In this document: piece after piece, positions 8,410 to 15,766 of the stretch
Numbering within the stretch: the first letter of the stretch is position 1
Layout: each line of letters starts with the position of its first letter
Assembly (NCBI RefSeq): GCF_039539445.1
Contig: NZ_BAABDD010000008.1
Location: forward strand, 62,001 to 126,000
Direction of reading: 5' to 3'
DNA from: Salinactinospora qingdaonensis
GTDB taxonomy: Bacteria > Actinomycetota > Actinomycetes > Streptosporangiales > Streptosporangiaceae
DNA length: 64,000 nt
The notes under the pieces: model-generated
What the model was told of the DNA's origin: nothing
What the model saw: the letters and a program-made list of their open reading frames with translations, nothing else
Databases searched by the model: none
Translations under genes and position numbers: made by a program

Positions 8410-10593
8410 TCACTCCTCTCCTTCCCCCAGCAGCGACCGCACCCGCGCTGCCGCAGCCTCGTTACGCAACTCACCATAGATCGCCAGGGCAGTACGCAGC
8501 CGATCCCGGCCGGCGGCAGAGCCGTCGCGTGCCGCCTCCGCCCGCGCCAGCACCTCGTAGGCCTGCCCCTGCTGGAACCTGCTCTCGGCCGCGACGAAGC
8601 GCGCCAGCGCCTCCTTTCCAGCGGTGACAGCCTCGCGGCCCCGACCCAACGCGGCCAGCGCGTCCCCCCGCGCGAGCAGAACCTTTCCCTCGTTGACGCG
8701 GTCCGGCTGCCCCGAGCCCGCCAGCGACCGCAGCCCTTGCCACGCCCGATCGAACGCTGACAGTGCCTCCTCGTAGCGTTCCAACCCCGCCAACGCACGG
8801 CCACGGTGCAGATGGTGCAACGCGAGAGACCGTGGCCGGCCCAACTCCGCGAGAAACGGCTGGGAGCGGTCAATGTAGTCCAGCGCCGCGGCGAACTGTC
8901 CCATCCGCCACGAGACGATCCCCAAACACTCCAGCGCCGCCCCCTGCCCCCGCCGGTCCTCAGCACGCTCGGACAGCTCAAGCGCCGACGAGAACTGCTC
9001 GTAGGCTGCAGTGAAGCGCTCGTGGTCAAGCAGCGCAAACCCCCACTGGTTGCGTACCCGCGCCTCAGCGAACACGTCCCCGCAGGCCCGAGCGTCGTGG
9101 GCGCCCAGTTCGGCGAGCCGGAAACGGTCAGCGGAGTGCCCCCGAGCCCGGAAGAAACTGTCGGTGGCTTCCGCGAGCTGCCAAACGTAACCCGGCTCAC
9201 CGCACGGGCCGCGCGTAGGGTCGTTATGGCGCTCAGCCAAAGCCATGATCGCCCGGAGGTTGTCGCCGGTCCAGGCCAGCGGCGTCAGCCCACTCGGCTG
9301 GGGCTCGGAAGCAGCAGAGCGCTCTTCGGGGGTGGCGAACTCGGGGATGGCCACCTGCGGTGGCGTGTCGTAGTGGGGCCCCACTGTCCACCGCGAATTG
9401 AGCCGCCGGTCTGCCGCGACCGCCGCCGTCAAATAGTAGCGGGCGAAACCGGCGACGGCTTGAGCGCTCTCCGCCCCTTCCCCCTCCTGAACAGCCACCG
9501 TCTGAGCGTGCTCATGGACGAGGCTGTGCATCCAGTAACGCCCATGTGGCGCCGGCTCGACCAGAGCGCCACGCGACAACTCCCGAAGATGACCGCGTGC
9601 GGCAGCCACGTCGACGCCCAACACCGCCGCGACCGCCCACTGGTCAAACTCGGGTACCGGGTGCGCGCCAAGGGCGCGGTAAACACGGGCGGCGGACGGG
9701 CTCAATCGACGGTAGGAAGCGTCGAGCATAGCGGACAGCGACACGCTCTCCCCGTGCCCGTCGCTGAGGACCCGCAAGCTACCGTGCGCCTCGATCTCGG
9801 CGACGATATCGGCGATGGGCTCGTAGGGATCTTCCGCCAACCGCACAGCGGCGAGCCGAGCAAGAAGAGGCAACCCATGGCAGTGTTCCGCGAGCCGGAC
9901 AGCAGCCCGCGATTCACTATCCAGTCGACGCGGGGCGATGTGGGCTAGGTGGCGTCGAAACAACTCCAGGATGGCTTCGGTGTCCATGGGGTCTAAGCGC
10001 AGCGGCTCGGCCCCCATGCTGGCGAGTCCGGGCAGGGGCGAGGTGCTGGTGACGATGACCAGTGCCCGCGCGCTGGTGGGCAGCAGCGAGGTCACTTGCC
10101 CCACGTTGAGGGCGTCGTCCAAGAGAATAGCGACAGCGCGGTCGGCGGTGAGCGAGCGGAAAAGCGCGGTTTTCGCCTGCGTGTCGGCGGTGGTCACGCT
10201 CGTGCCGTTGCCGGAACCATGGAGAAAAACGTCCAAGACAGCGCCAGGGTCGGCGGCGGTAGCCGGCGCCTGCCCCGAAAGGTCAGCATAGTAGCGGCCG
10301 TCGGGAAACCGCTCCGCGGCACTGGCCAGACATTGCAGGGCGAGTTCGGTCTTTCCCGAACCGTGCATCCCGGTGATGACGATAATCGTGGGACGCTCAG
10401 GGGTATCCTCCGCAGCGATCAGACGCTCAATGCGGGCGGTCTCTCCCTCCCGGTCCGTAAACGTCGCAGTTGCCACCGGAAGCTGCTGTGGCTCTACCCG
10501 GCCAGCCCCATCATCGTGAATGTGCACCCCGCCATGCACGGTGCCCGCCTGCACCAGAACCTCGGAACGTACCCCGGTCACGGAGTTGCGCAT
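8410..10593 (-). CDS. STAND (NB-ARC) NTPase with TPR repeats and an N-terminal amyloid-like motif
   Basis: A 727-aa NLR-like signalling ATPase. The N-terminal 30 residues contain VLVQAGTVHGGVHIH, a short Gln/Gly/His motif resembling the RHIM-like amyloid signalling sequences reported at NLR N-termini in actinobacteria. The NTPase follows: P-loop GMHGSGKT at about 75-82, Walker B VAILLDD near 150, and a GLPL motif near 248 of the ARC region. A winged-helix segment comes next, then a C-terminal half of helical TPR-type repeats (about 470-720). Family logic: the TPR sensor sees a ligand, the NTPase oligomerises, and the N-terminal motif seeds an effector. No effector with the same motif is seen next to it. 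A GTG three codons upstream (10602) is an alternative start; neither start has a strong RBS. Convergent with the GT-like gene. Confidence 0.82.
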   Translation of the reverse strand: MRNSVTGVRSEVLVQAGTVHGGVHIHDDGAGRVEPQQLPVATATFTDREGETARIERLIAAEDTPERPTIIVITGMHGSGKTELALQCLASAAERFPDGRYYADLSGQAPATAADPGAVLDVFLHGSGNGTSVTTADTQAKTALFRSLTADRAVAILLDDALNVGQVTSLLPTSARALVIVTSTSPLPGLASMGAEPLRLDPMDTEAILELFRRHLAHIAPRRLDSESRAAVRLAEHCHGLPLLARLAAVRLAEDPYEPIADIVAEIEAHGSLRVLSDGHGESVSLSAMLDASYRRLSPSAARVYRALGAHPVPEFDQWAVAAVLGVDVAAARGHLRELSRGALVEPAPHGRYWMHSLVHEHAQTVAVQEGEGAESAQAVAGFARYYLTAAVAADRRLNSRWTVGPHYDTPPQVAIPEFATPEERSAASEPQPSGLTPLAWTGDNLRAIMALAERHNDPTRGPCGEPGYVWQLAEATDSFFRARGHSADRFRLAELGAHDARACGDVFAEARVRNQWGFALLDHERFTAAYEQFSSALELSERAEDRRGQGAALECLGIVSWRMGQFAAALDYIDRSQPFLAELGRPRSLALHHLHRGRALAGLERYEEALSAFDRAWQGLRSLAGSGQPDRVNEGKVLLARGDALAALGRGREAVTAGKEALARFVAAESRFQQGQAYEVLARAEAARDGSAAGRDRLRTALAIYGELRNEAAAARVRSLLGEGEE

Positions 10594-10676
10594 CTCGCTC
10601 ACAGTGAGCCATCATCGCGCATCCCACAGGGAGATGCCACCCGACTCAAAAGAAGCTATAAAAACTAAAAACTGAA

Positions 10677-11423
10677 TCAACTTGGAATCCATCTTTGGAG
10701 ATTCGTGCGAATATGAGGAACTACATTTCTTGCGACAACAAGAAAGTCTGATTTTTCAAAGCGAGAACCATCAATTAGAATTTCGTTTTGCTGCAAGCGC
10801 ATTTTAAAGACACCAATCCTGTCTCGACCAACGAGAACATAGGCAGGCTTTTTATCGTCATTTTCAAGATAACCATAGAAATATTCTATATTTTCCCCAA
10901 GACTCTCTTGGTGTCCTTTTTCTTCTAATGAACCAAAAAGAGTTTCAGCTTCATTTTTTTCTTTTTTATATCTATCTTCCGCCCTTTTCAAGCCAGACGA
11001 TTTGTTTGAAATTGGAATATCCACTTGATAGTCTAAATGCATGATCATCTCCCCAGAGGAGGAGGAAATCTTCCATTGGCAATCGTCGCGGATTATTCGC
11101 CTTTTTTGTTCTCCTGTTCCCACTTCTTTATCTTTATAGTCACCAGAAGAATCCAGCCGTTCAGTCACTATATTTAGCTTTTTCATTGTTTTTCCGCATA
11201 GATCCAATTCATTTTTTGATAAAGTATCAAGAGGCTGCCACGTAGGTGTGGCATGTCCATTTGAATCCGAATCAGAAAGAGAAGAGAAAACCCCTCTAAA
11301 TATCAAAAAAACAATAGAAAAAACAACGAAGGCAGCTAAGGTGCCGGAAACAAGAATAGAAACCAGGGCACGCCACCCTTTTAACCCCCCAGTCGCCTTA
11401 TTTGCATACCCCCTATCCACCAT
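10677..11423 (-). CDS. AT-rich single-pass membrane protein, unknown
   Basis: A 248-aa protein with one N-terminal membrane helix (about residues 20-45) and a Lys/Glu/Asp-rich exterior domain containing two or three Cys. No family is recognised. Base composition is strikingly low in GC (near 40%), with AAA, GAA and ATT codons, unlike everything around it, so recent transfer is likely. The ATG at 11423 has GGAGG five bases upstream and lies inside the end of the NlpC/P60 gene (11-bp overlap), so it is the last cistron of the secretion string. It could be a surface lipoprotein-like accessory, an entry-exclusion protein or cargo; the sequence does not tell. Confidence 0.75.
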   Translation of the reverse strand: MVDRGYANKATGGLKGWRALVSILVSGTLAAFVVFSIVFLIFRGVFSSLSDSDSNGHATPTWQPLDTLSKNELDLCGKTMKKLNIVTERLDSSGDYKDKEVGTGEQKRRIIRDDCQWKISSSSGEMIMHLDYQVDIPISNKSSGLKRAEDRYKKEKNEAETLFGSLEEKGHQESLGENIEYFYGYLENDDKKPAYVLVGRDRIGVFKMRLQQNEILIDGSRFEKSDFLVVARNVVPHIRTNLQRWIPS

Positions 11424-12579
11424 TTTCCTCCAATTGGATTTTTACTTCTCGATTTTCCAGTGGACGAGTAAAACCTAAAACATCAGAACGATTGGGATTA
11501 TGATACTCACGAGTTGCAATCGGTCCGCAGTTTGTACACCAGGCTTCGACCATCAGACCGTCGCCAACCACCATGCCGACGTGGCCGGGAGCATCGGAGT
11601 AGCCATTCTGGCTGGGTACATCGAAAAAAACTAGGTCTCCTGGCTGCTCTTCCCCTTCAGGTACCTTCGGACCGAAGCGCCACTGCTCTTCTGATATTCG
11701 TGGGATAGCGACCCCGATACTCGCGTAGGCCTGCTGCATGAGTCCAGAACAGTCGAAGGCGTAGGGACCCGTGCCGCCCCATTCGTATGGCTTACCTCGC
11801 TGCGCGAGCGCCCAGTCCACGACCTGTTGGGTCAGCTCGTCGGGGGCCGCTCCGATCGGTTCTCCTGCCGCGTCTAGGGAGCAGTCAACGGCTGTCTGGA
11901 TAGCGGAGTCGGTGGAAAAATCTCCCGCCGCGTACTGTTCTGCCCAACCGAGTACGTCGTCGACATACCACGAAGCATGGTTGTAAGCGTAGATCGCGCC
12001 CGCCATATCCTGCTCCGCGCCGTGAGCGAGAAGATAGTCGGCCGACGCGGGGATCGCGTCCGCTGGATCGTAAACGTTGACAACCCCATCGCCGTTACCG
12101 TCCTGGCCGTATCCTTCTTCGGGGCGTTCTTCGACAGGCATGATGGGCTCACCGCCCCAACTGTTGCCGGCCGCAGATCCGTCCAGTGCACCAAACTGCA
12201 TCGGACCAGCGGCTCCCCAGGCATTGTGACCTTCTGTGATGCCTTCTCCCGGCCAACGGCCATGATCGCTCTCCACCTGACCGATGCCAGCGAGGACGTT
12301 CCACGGAACCCCCTTCTCCTCGCCCACCTCTTTGTACAGGTCGAGATAGTTCTGGGGGATGGAGTCTTCCGCGTAACCGGAAGAATCCACCTGCTCGGTC
12401 TCACTGGTGCACTGCATCCCACCTACGGCTGTCATCACGCCGGGACCGAACATGGCCGTAGGCACGAGTACAAGGCTCAGGAGCAGGATGCCAATGATAA
12501 ATAGGCCTACCCCTACGGCCAGCCAAGTAGCGCATGAGCCTTCGTCGGAATAGGGAGACCGAAAGAGTACTCGCATCAT
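11413..12579 (-). CDS. Two-domain peptidoglycan hydrolase: SLT transglycosylase + NlpC/P60 (TcpG/VirB1-like)
   Basis: A 388-aa membrane-anchored wall hydrolase. One membrane helix lies at about 20-45. A lytic transglycosylase domain follows (about 75-220) with the catalytic Glu in GIGQVESDHGRW and the AAGPMQFG motif. An NlpC/P60 endopeptidase domain sits at about 250-375, with catalytic Cys in FDCSGLMQQAY and His in GHVGMVV. The pair cuts glycan strands and peptide stems, the usual way Gram-positive conjugation machines open the wall (TcpG, Orf14 of Tn916). Its start overlaps the stop of the upstream NTF2-like gene (ATGA), showing coupling. Both active sites look intact. Confidence 0.9.
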   Translation of the reverse strand: MMRVLFRSPYSDEGSCATWLAVGVGLFIIGILLLSLVLVPTAMFGPGVMTAVGGMQCTSETEQVDSSGYAEDSIPQNYLDLYKEVGEEKGVPWNVLAGIGQVESDHGRWPGEGITEGHNAWGAAGPMQFGALDGSAAGNSWGGEPIMPVEERPEEGYGQDGNGDGVVNVYDPADAIPASADYLLAHGAEQDMAGAIYAYNHASWYVDDVLGWAEQYAAGDFSTDSAIQTAVDCSLDAAGEPIGAAPDELTQQVVDWALAQRGKPYEWGGTGPYAFDCSGLMQQAYASIGVAIPRISEEQWRFGPKVPEGEEQPGDLVFFDVPSQNGYSDAPGHVGMVVGDGLMVEAWCTNCGPIATREYHNPNRSDVLGFTRPLENREVKIQLEENGG

Positions 12580-13223
12580 TGGGGGTCACCGAAGTTTCCA
12601 GCGTCGGCAGGCTGAAAGTCGTAGACTTTCCATTCGCCTCCGTTCTGGACCATCGTGATCGCGAACTCACCCAGATCCTGCTGTGAACCGTCCTCGTCCT
12701 GAGTGATCGACTGCGCGTTGATGAGGAAGACGATAGAACTATCGTCGAAGCTACGAACTGAATCGATGTTGGCACTGCCTTCAGCTACAGCTTCTTTCTC
12801 CGACATCTCTCCCCATAGGGCACTCGCACCGGAGTTCCGCGCGAGACTCTTCGCGTAGTCCTCGGTGGCGAATTCCTCCAAGCGGTCGTAATAATCCTCT
12901 GGCGTCTTGGAGTAGTCCACAGTGCCGTAGGCCACCGCAAATGACTGCGCCACCGCGGCGGCGGCCCTAAACTCCTGCTCGTCGAAGGGAAACCAGTCCA
13001 TGACGTTGGCGTCTTCCAGCGCCGTTGTAGGGATCGGGACGGGCGTCGCAGCTTCCTGTTGCTGCGCGGATTCGCTCGTGGTGTTCTCATCGCCCTGCTG
13101 CTCTTCGGCGGTGTCGCCGCCGTCGAACCCACCGAGCATGAGGTAGACACCGAAGACGATCAGAATCAAGACGAGGACACCGAAGACGAGACGCTGCTGA
13201 CCATCAGAGAGGGGCTTGGGCAT
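12576..13223 (-). CDS. Membrane-anchored NTF2/VirB8-like T4SS component
   Basis: A 215-aa protein. A short basic start is followed by one membrane helix (about 13-31), a disordered acidic linker rich in Glu, Gln, Ser and Thr (about 35-65), then a compact alpha+beta domain ending in FAITMVQNGGEWKVYDFQPAD, which fits the NTF2-like fold of VirB8/TcpC proteins. It lies between the VirB6-like and wall hydrolase genes of the string. Its fold overlaps in role with the TcpC-like protein encoded at 23616-24596, so the machine may have two such subunits. The fold assignment comes from pattern, not from a search. Confidence 0.65.
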   Translation of the reverse strand: MPKPLSDGQQRLVFGVLVLILIVFGVYLMLGGFDGGDTAEEQQGDENTTSESAQQQEAATPVPIPTTALEDANVMDWFPFDEQEFRAAAAVAQSFAVAYGTVDYSKTPEDYYDRLEEFATEDYAKSLARNSGASALWGEMSEKEAVAEGSANIDSVRSFDDSSIVFLINAQSITQDEDGSQQDLGEFAITMVQNGGEWKVYDFQPADAGNFGDPQ

Positions 13224-13308
13224 AAGAAACTGTTCCTGAAGTCCGTGCGAGAAGAGATCGATCGGAGCAGGGCGTTAGAAACGGCTGGGAGGGTTCGGCC
13301 CTAGTAGA

Positions 13309-13350
13309 GCGTTGCGAAGTGAAGCCGGCAGCTCCCCCCTCTCGCAACGC
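13309..13350. repeat. Inverted repeat between two T4SS genes
   Basis: GCGTTGCGA and TCGCAACGC form a perfect 9-bp inverted repeat with a 24-base centre, in the 146-bp gap between the VirB6-like gene and the NTF2-like gene. There is no T-run. It could attenuate transcription, protect the mRNA or bind a regulator. The gap is the widest in the tightly packed distal half of the string. Confidence 0.4.
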
Positions 13351-13369
13351 CCTATCGCTTGAGCTTGAA

Positions 13370-15766
13370 TCAGTCCTCGTCTTCACGGAGCCAAAACGGG
13401 ATGTCGCCGCTCGCATCGCGGCGGCGCTGCCCCTCGGAGCTGGCCCAGAAGGGGGTGTTGATCGGCCCCTGACTCTCATTGCTACTGGTGCCCGAACTGA
13501 ACCAGTTGTCGCCGTCTCGTTGTTCCGATGCTGGCCGGGAGGCTCGCGGCGGGGGTGGTGCCTGGCGTTTGTTACGGGAACCTCCCCAACGGGAGCCTTC
13601 GGGAGGAACCTTGCCACGGGGAGGAGTCGCAGCACGGCCGTCGAATATTCCACGTCCGGAACTGGACTCCGGACGTTCGGTGGGCTCAGCAGGCTCTGCT
13701 GTCCCACCACTGGCTCTGGCGCGGGGTGCGGGACGCTGCTGTCCGCCTTTTGCAGAGCCACCAAAGACCGAGGACCACCCAGTGTCGCCGCTTCCCGTGT
13801 AACCGCCGGCAGGGCGAGGCGGGACACTACTACTAGCCGAGGAGGGTGAGGAGCTAAGACCTCCGCTGGCAGCAGCCGCATCGCTGAGTTTGGGAGCCTG
13901 CGACGAACTACGGCTCGGGGAAGCTCCTTGCTGGCGTCCGCCGTCCTCACGAGCTGCCTGGTTGTCGAGGTTGAGGGGCGGTGGCGCTGCGCCTCCACGC
14001 GCACGACCGTACCCCCCCACTCCGCGGGCACGTCCACCCTCACCTCGGACTGTCGCGCCATCTTGCGCCGCAGTGTCGCTCTCGGCCGGTGTCGAGGGAG
14101 CTCGGCCACCTTCGGCAGCCTCCGCAGCACCCATGGCTGCCCCACCCCCACCCGCGCCGGCGGGGATGGCCCCCGCAGCAGAAGCCAACTGTGGGGCCCG
14201 CTTCAGCCCCCACTTCTGTGCCCGCATGTAGGCCACAGGCGGCAAGGCATTGGCGCTCTTACTCAGCGCGTTACTGCTGACCGCGTCACTGACCATCCGA
14301 GAGGTGAAGGTATTCGCATTGACCGAGGCAAAGAGGTGAGCGAACGGCTTGCGATAGATGAAGAGGGCAACCGTGAACAGGGCAAGCAGAATCATCTGCA
14401 AACCCCAACCGAAATTCAGCCCCATCACCAGGCCGTAGCACATCACCAGAAGAGATATAAGAAGAACAATAAATATTTGCTTCAGCAGAAGCCCGAGTAC
14501 CATCTCAAACCAGCGAAGCAAAACAGAACGACCGTAACCTGGATGAACACCAATCAGAAGAAAAATCGGAGAAAGAAGCAGCAGAAGAAGGAACCCGATT
14601 TTCAGAACTATCAGCGCCACAGAGCCAGCAAGGATGAGTCCTCCGGCAAAAACCGAAGAGAAAAGCGCCAAAGTAGCAACCCCTAGCCTACTTCCTTGCT
14701 GCTCACCTTCAAAAATAGGATAAATCTCGGGATAGGTCCGTTGGATATCCTGAGATATCTCTTCGTACCTCTCTTGCTTACTTTCAGCAAGCTCAACTGG
14801 ATCAATTTCCCCTTGGCTTATCTGCTGCTGCTCAGCCCGACTGATACCTTGAGCCCTTAACAGATCCAGGCCATATTTTTCTTCTGCACTACTAGAAATA
14901 ACTCCACTTCCAAATTGCCCAGCCACCCAAGGCCTGCAAACCAATCCCGTCCAGAGCATCTGAGAATTCTTGCGAACCATGAAGTCATTTTCGCTTTCCC
15001 AGTCCGCTTTCTGTATCTCCGGAGATCCGGCCGGACACGAATTAGAGACCCCCGAAACAGAGATCTGCGAGACAGTCGTATTAACAAGCTGTCCCCCAGT
15101 GTTGACCGCCGATCCGGCGTAGTTCAAGATCTGGCCGGGGTTGACCAGAATCCAGATTCCCAATGCCGTAGCAAGCACCATCCATACGGCACTTTCGATG
15201 GTCAGCGTGACCCGTTTCCGAATGAGGCCGTACCAGCCCAGCCACACCGCTCCGAGGATGATGACGGTGGGCAGGAGGGGGCGCCAGATCCCTTCACGGA
15301 GTTCGACGATGACATTCTCAACGAGTTCGTTGAAGCTGGCGAGCAGTCCGTCGGAAGTGGCGGCCTGGTAGACGGTGATCGTCGACTGATTGATTGTCTT
15401 CGACAGATCCCATGCGGTATTGCTGAGGGTGGCCACCGCGCTGGAGTCGAGTTTGTCGACGCACGACTCGCGGATGACATGCCACTGCTGTCCCGCTGTG
15501 CCGTACTGGCCATAAAGGCTCGCGTCGGGAGGCAACCCGTCTGGAGAGCCGTCAATGGCTGCCTGCGACTGTGGCGGCACCAGCAGGCCGTCGGCTCCTG
15601 AGCCTGCGGCTTCGGGCTGGGGCGCGGGGTCCCCTTCGCAGCCTGGAACGGCGGCTTGGACCGATCCCAGAGGGAGCGTGACGAAGGCCAGCATCAGCAC
15701 GGCCAGCATCACGGTGCGGCCAAAGCGCCACAGCGGTCCTCGGCGTCGGTTGGTCGATTCCGTCAT
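13370..15766 (-). CDS. VirB6/TrbL-like T4SS channel protein with disordered tail
   Basis: A 798-aa polytopic protein. A signal peptide or first TM lies at about 14-38; an extracytoplasmic segment follows; TM helices lie at about 165-185 and 195-215; a Cys-bearing loop lies at 240-285; four or five TM helices cluster at about 360-480. The last 300 residues are disordered, Gly/Ala/Ser/Pro/Arg-rich and cytoplasmic. The layout matches TcpH/VirB6/TrbL subunits that form the inner-membrane pore. The ATG overlaps the stop of the VirB4 gene (ATGA). The DNA from about 14440 to 15100, covering the Cys loop and TM cluster, is near 45-48% GC while both ends are about 70%, so the gene looks mosaic. Confidence 0.8.
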   Translation of the reverse strand: MTESTNRRRGPLWRFGRTVMLAVLMLAFVTLPLGSVQAAVPGCEGDPAPQPEAAGSGADGLLVPPQSQAAIDGSPDGLPPDASLYGQYGTAGQQWHVIRESCVDKLDSSAVATLSNTAWDLSKTINQSTITVYQAATSDGLLASFNELVENVIVELREGIWRPLLPTVIILGAVWLGWYGLIRKRVTLTIESAVWMVLATALGIWILVNPGQILNYAGSAVNTGGQLVNTTVSQISVSGVSNSCPAGSPEIQKADWESENDFMVRKNSQMLWTGLVCRPWVAGQFGSGVISSSAEEKYGLDLLRAQGISRAEQQQISQGEIDPVELAESKQERYEEISQDIQRTYPEIYPIFEGEQQGSRLGVATLALFSSVFAGGLILAGSVALIVLKIGFLLLLLLSPIFLLIGVHPGYGRSVLLRWFEMVLGLLLKQIFIVLLISLLVMCYGLVMGLNFGWGLQMILLALFTVALFIYRKPFAHLFASVNANTFTSRMVSDAVSSNALSKSANALPPVAYMRAQKWGLKRAPQLASAAGAIPAGAGGGGAAMGAAEAAEGGRAPSTPAESDTAAQDGATVRGEGGRARGVGGYGRARGGAAPPPLNLDNQAAREDGGRQQGASPSRSSSQAPKLSDAAAASGGLSSSPSSASSSVPPRPAGGYTGSGDTGWSSVFGGSAKGGQQRPAPRARASGGTAEPAEPTERPESSSGRGIFDGRAATPPRGKVPPEGSRWGGSRNKRQAPPPPRASRPASEQRDGDNWFSSGTSSNESQGPINTPFWASSEGQRRRDASGDIPFWLREDED

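Noticed and set aside
13204..14151. Open frame of 315 codons on the minus strand inside the VirB6-like gene
   Set aside because: It is the antisense/other-frame shadow of the Arg/Pro/Ser-rich tail of the VirB6-like gene; it has no RBS and no family likeness.
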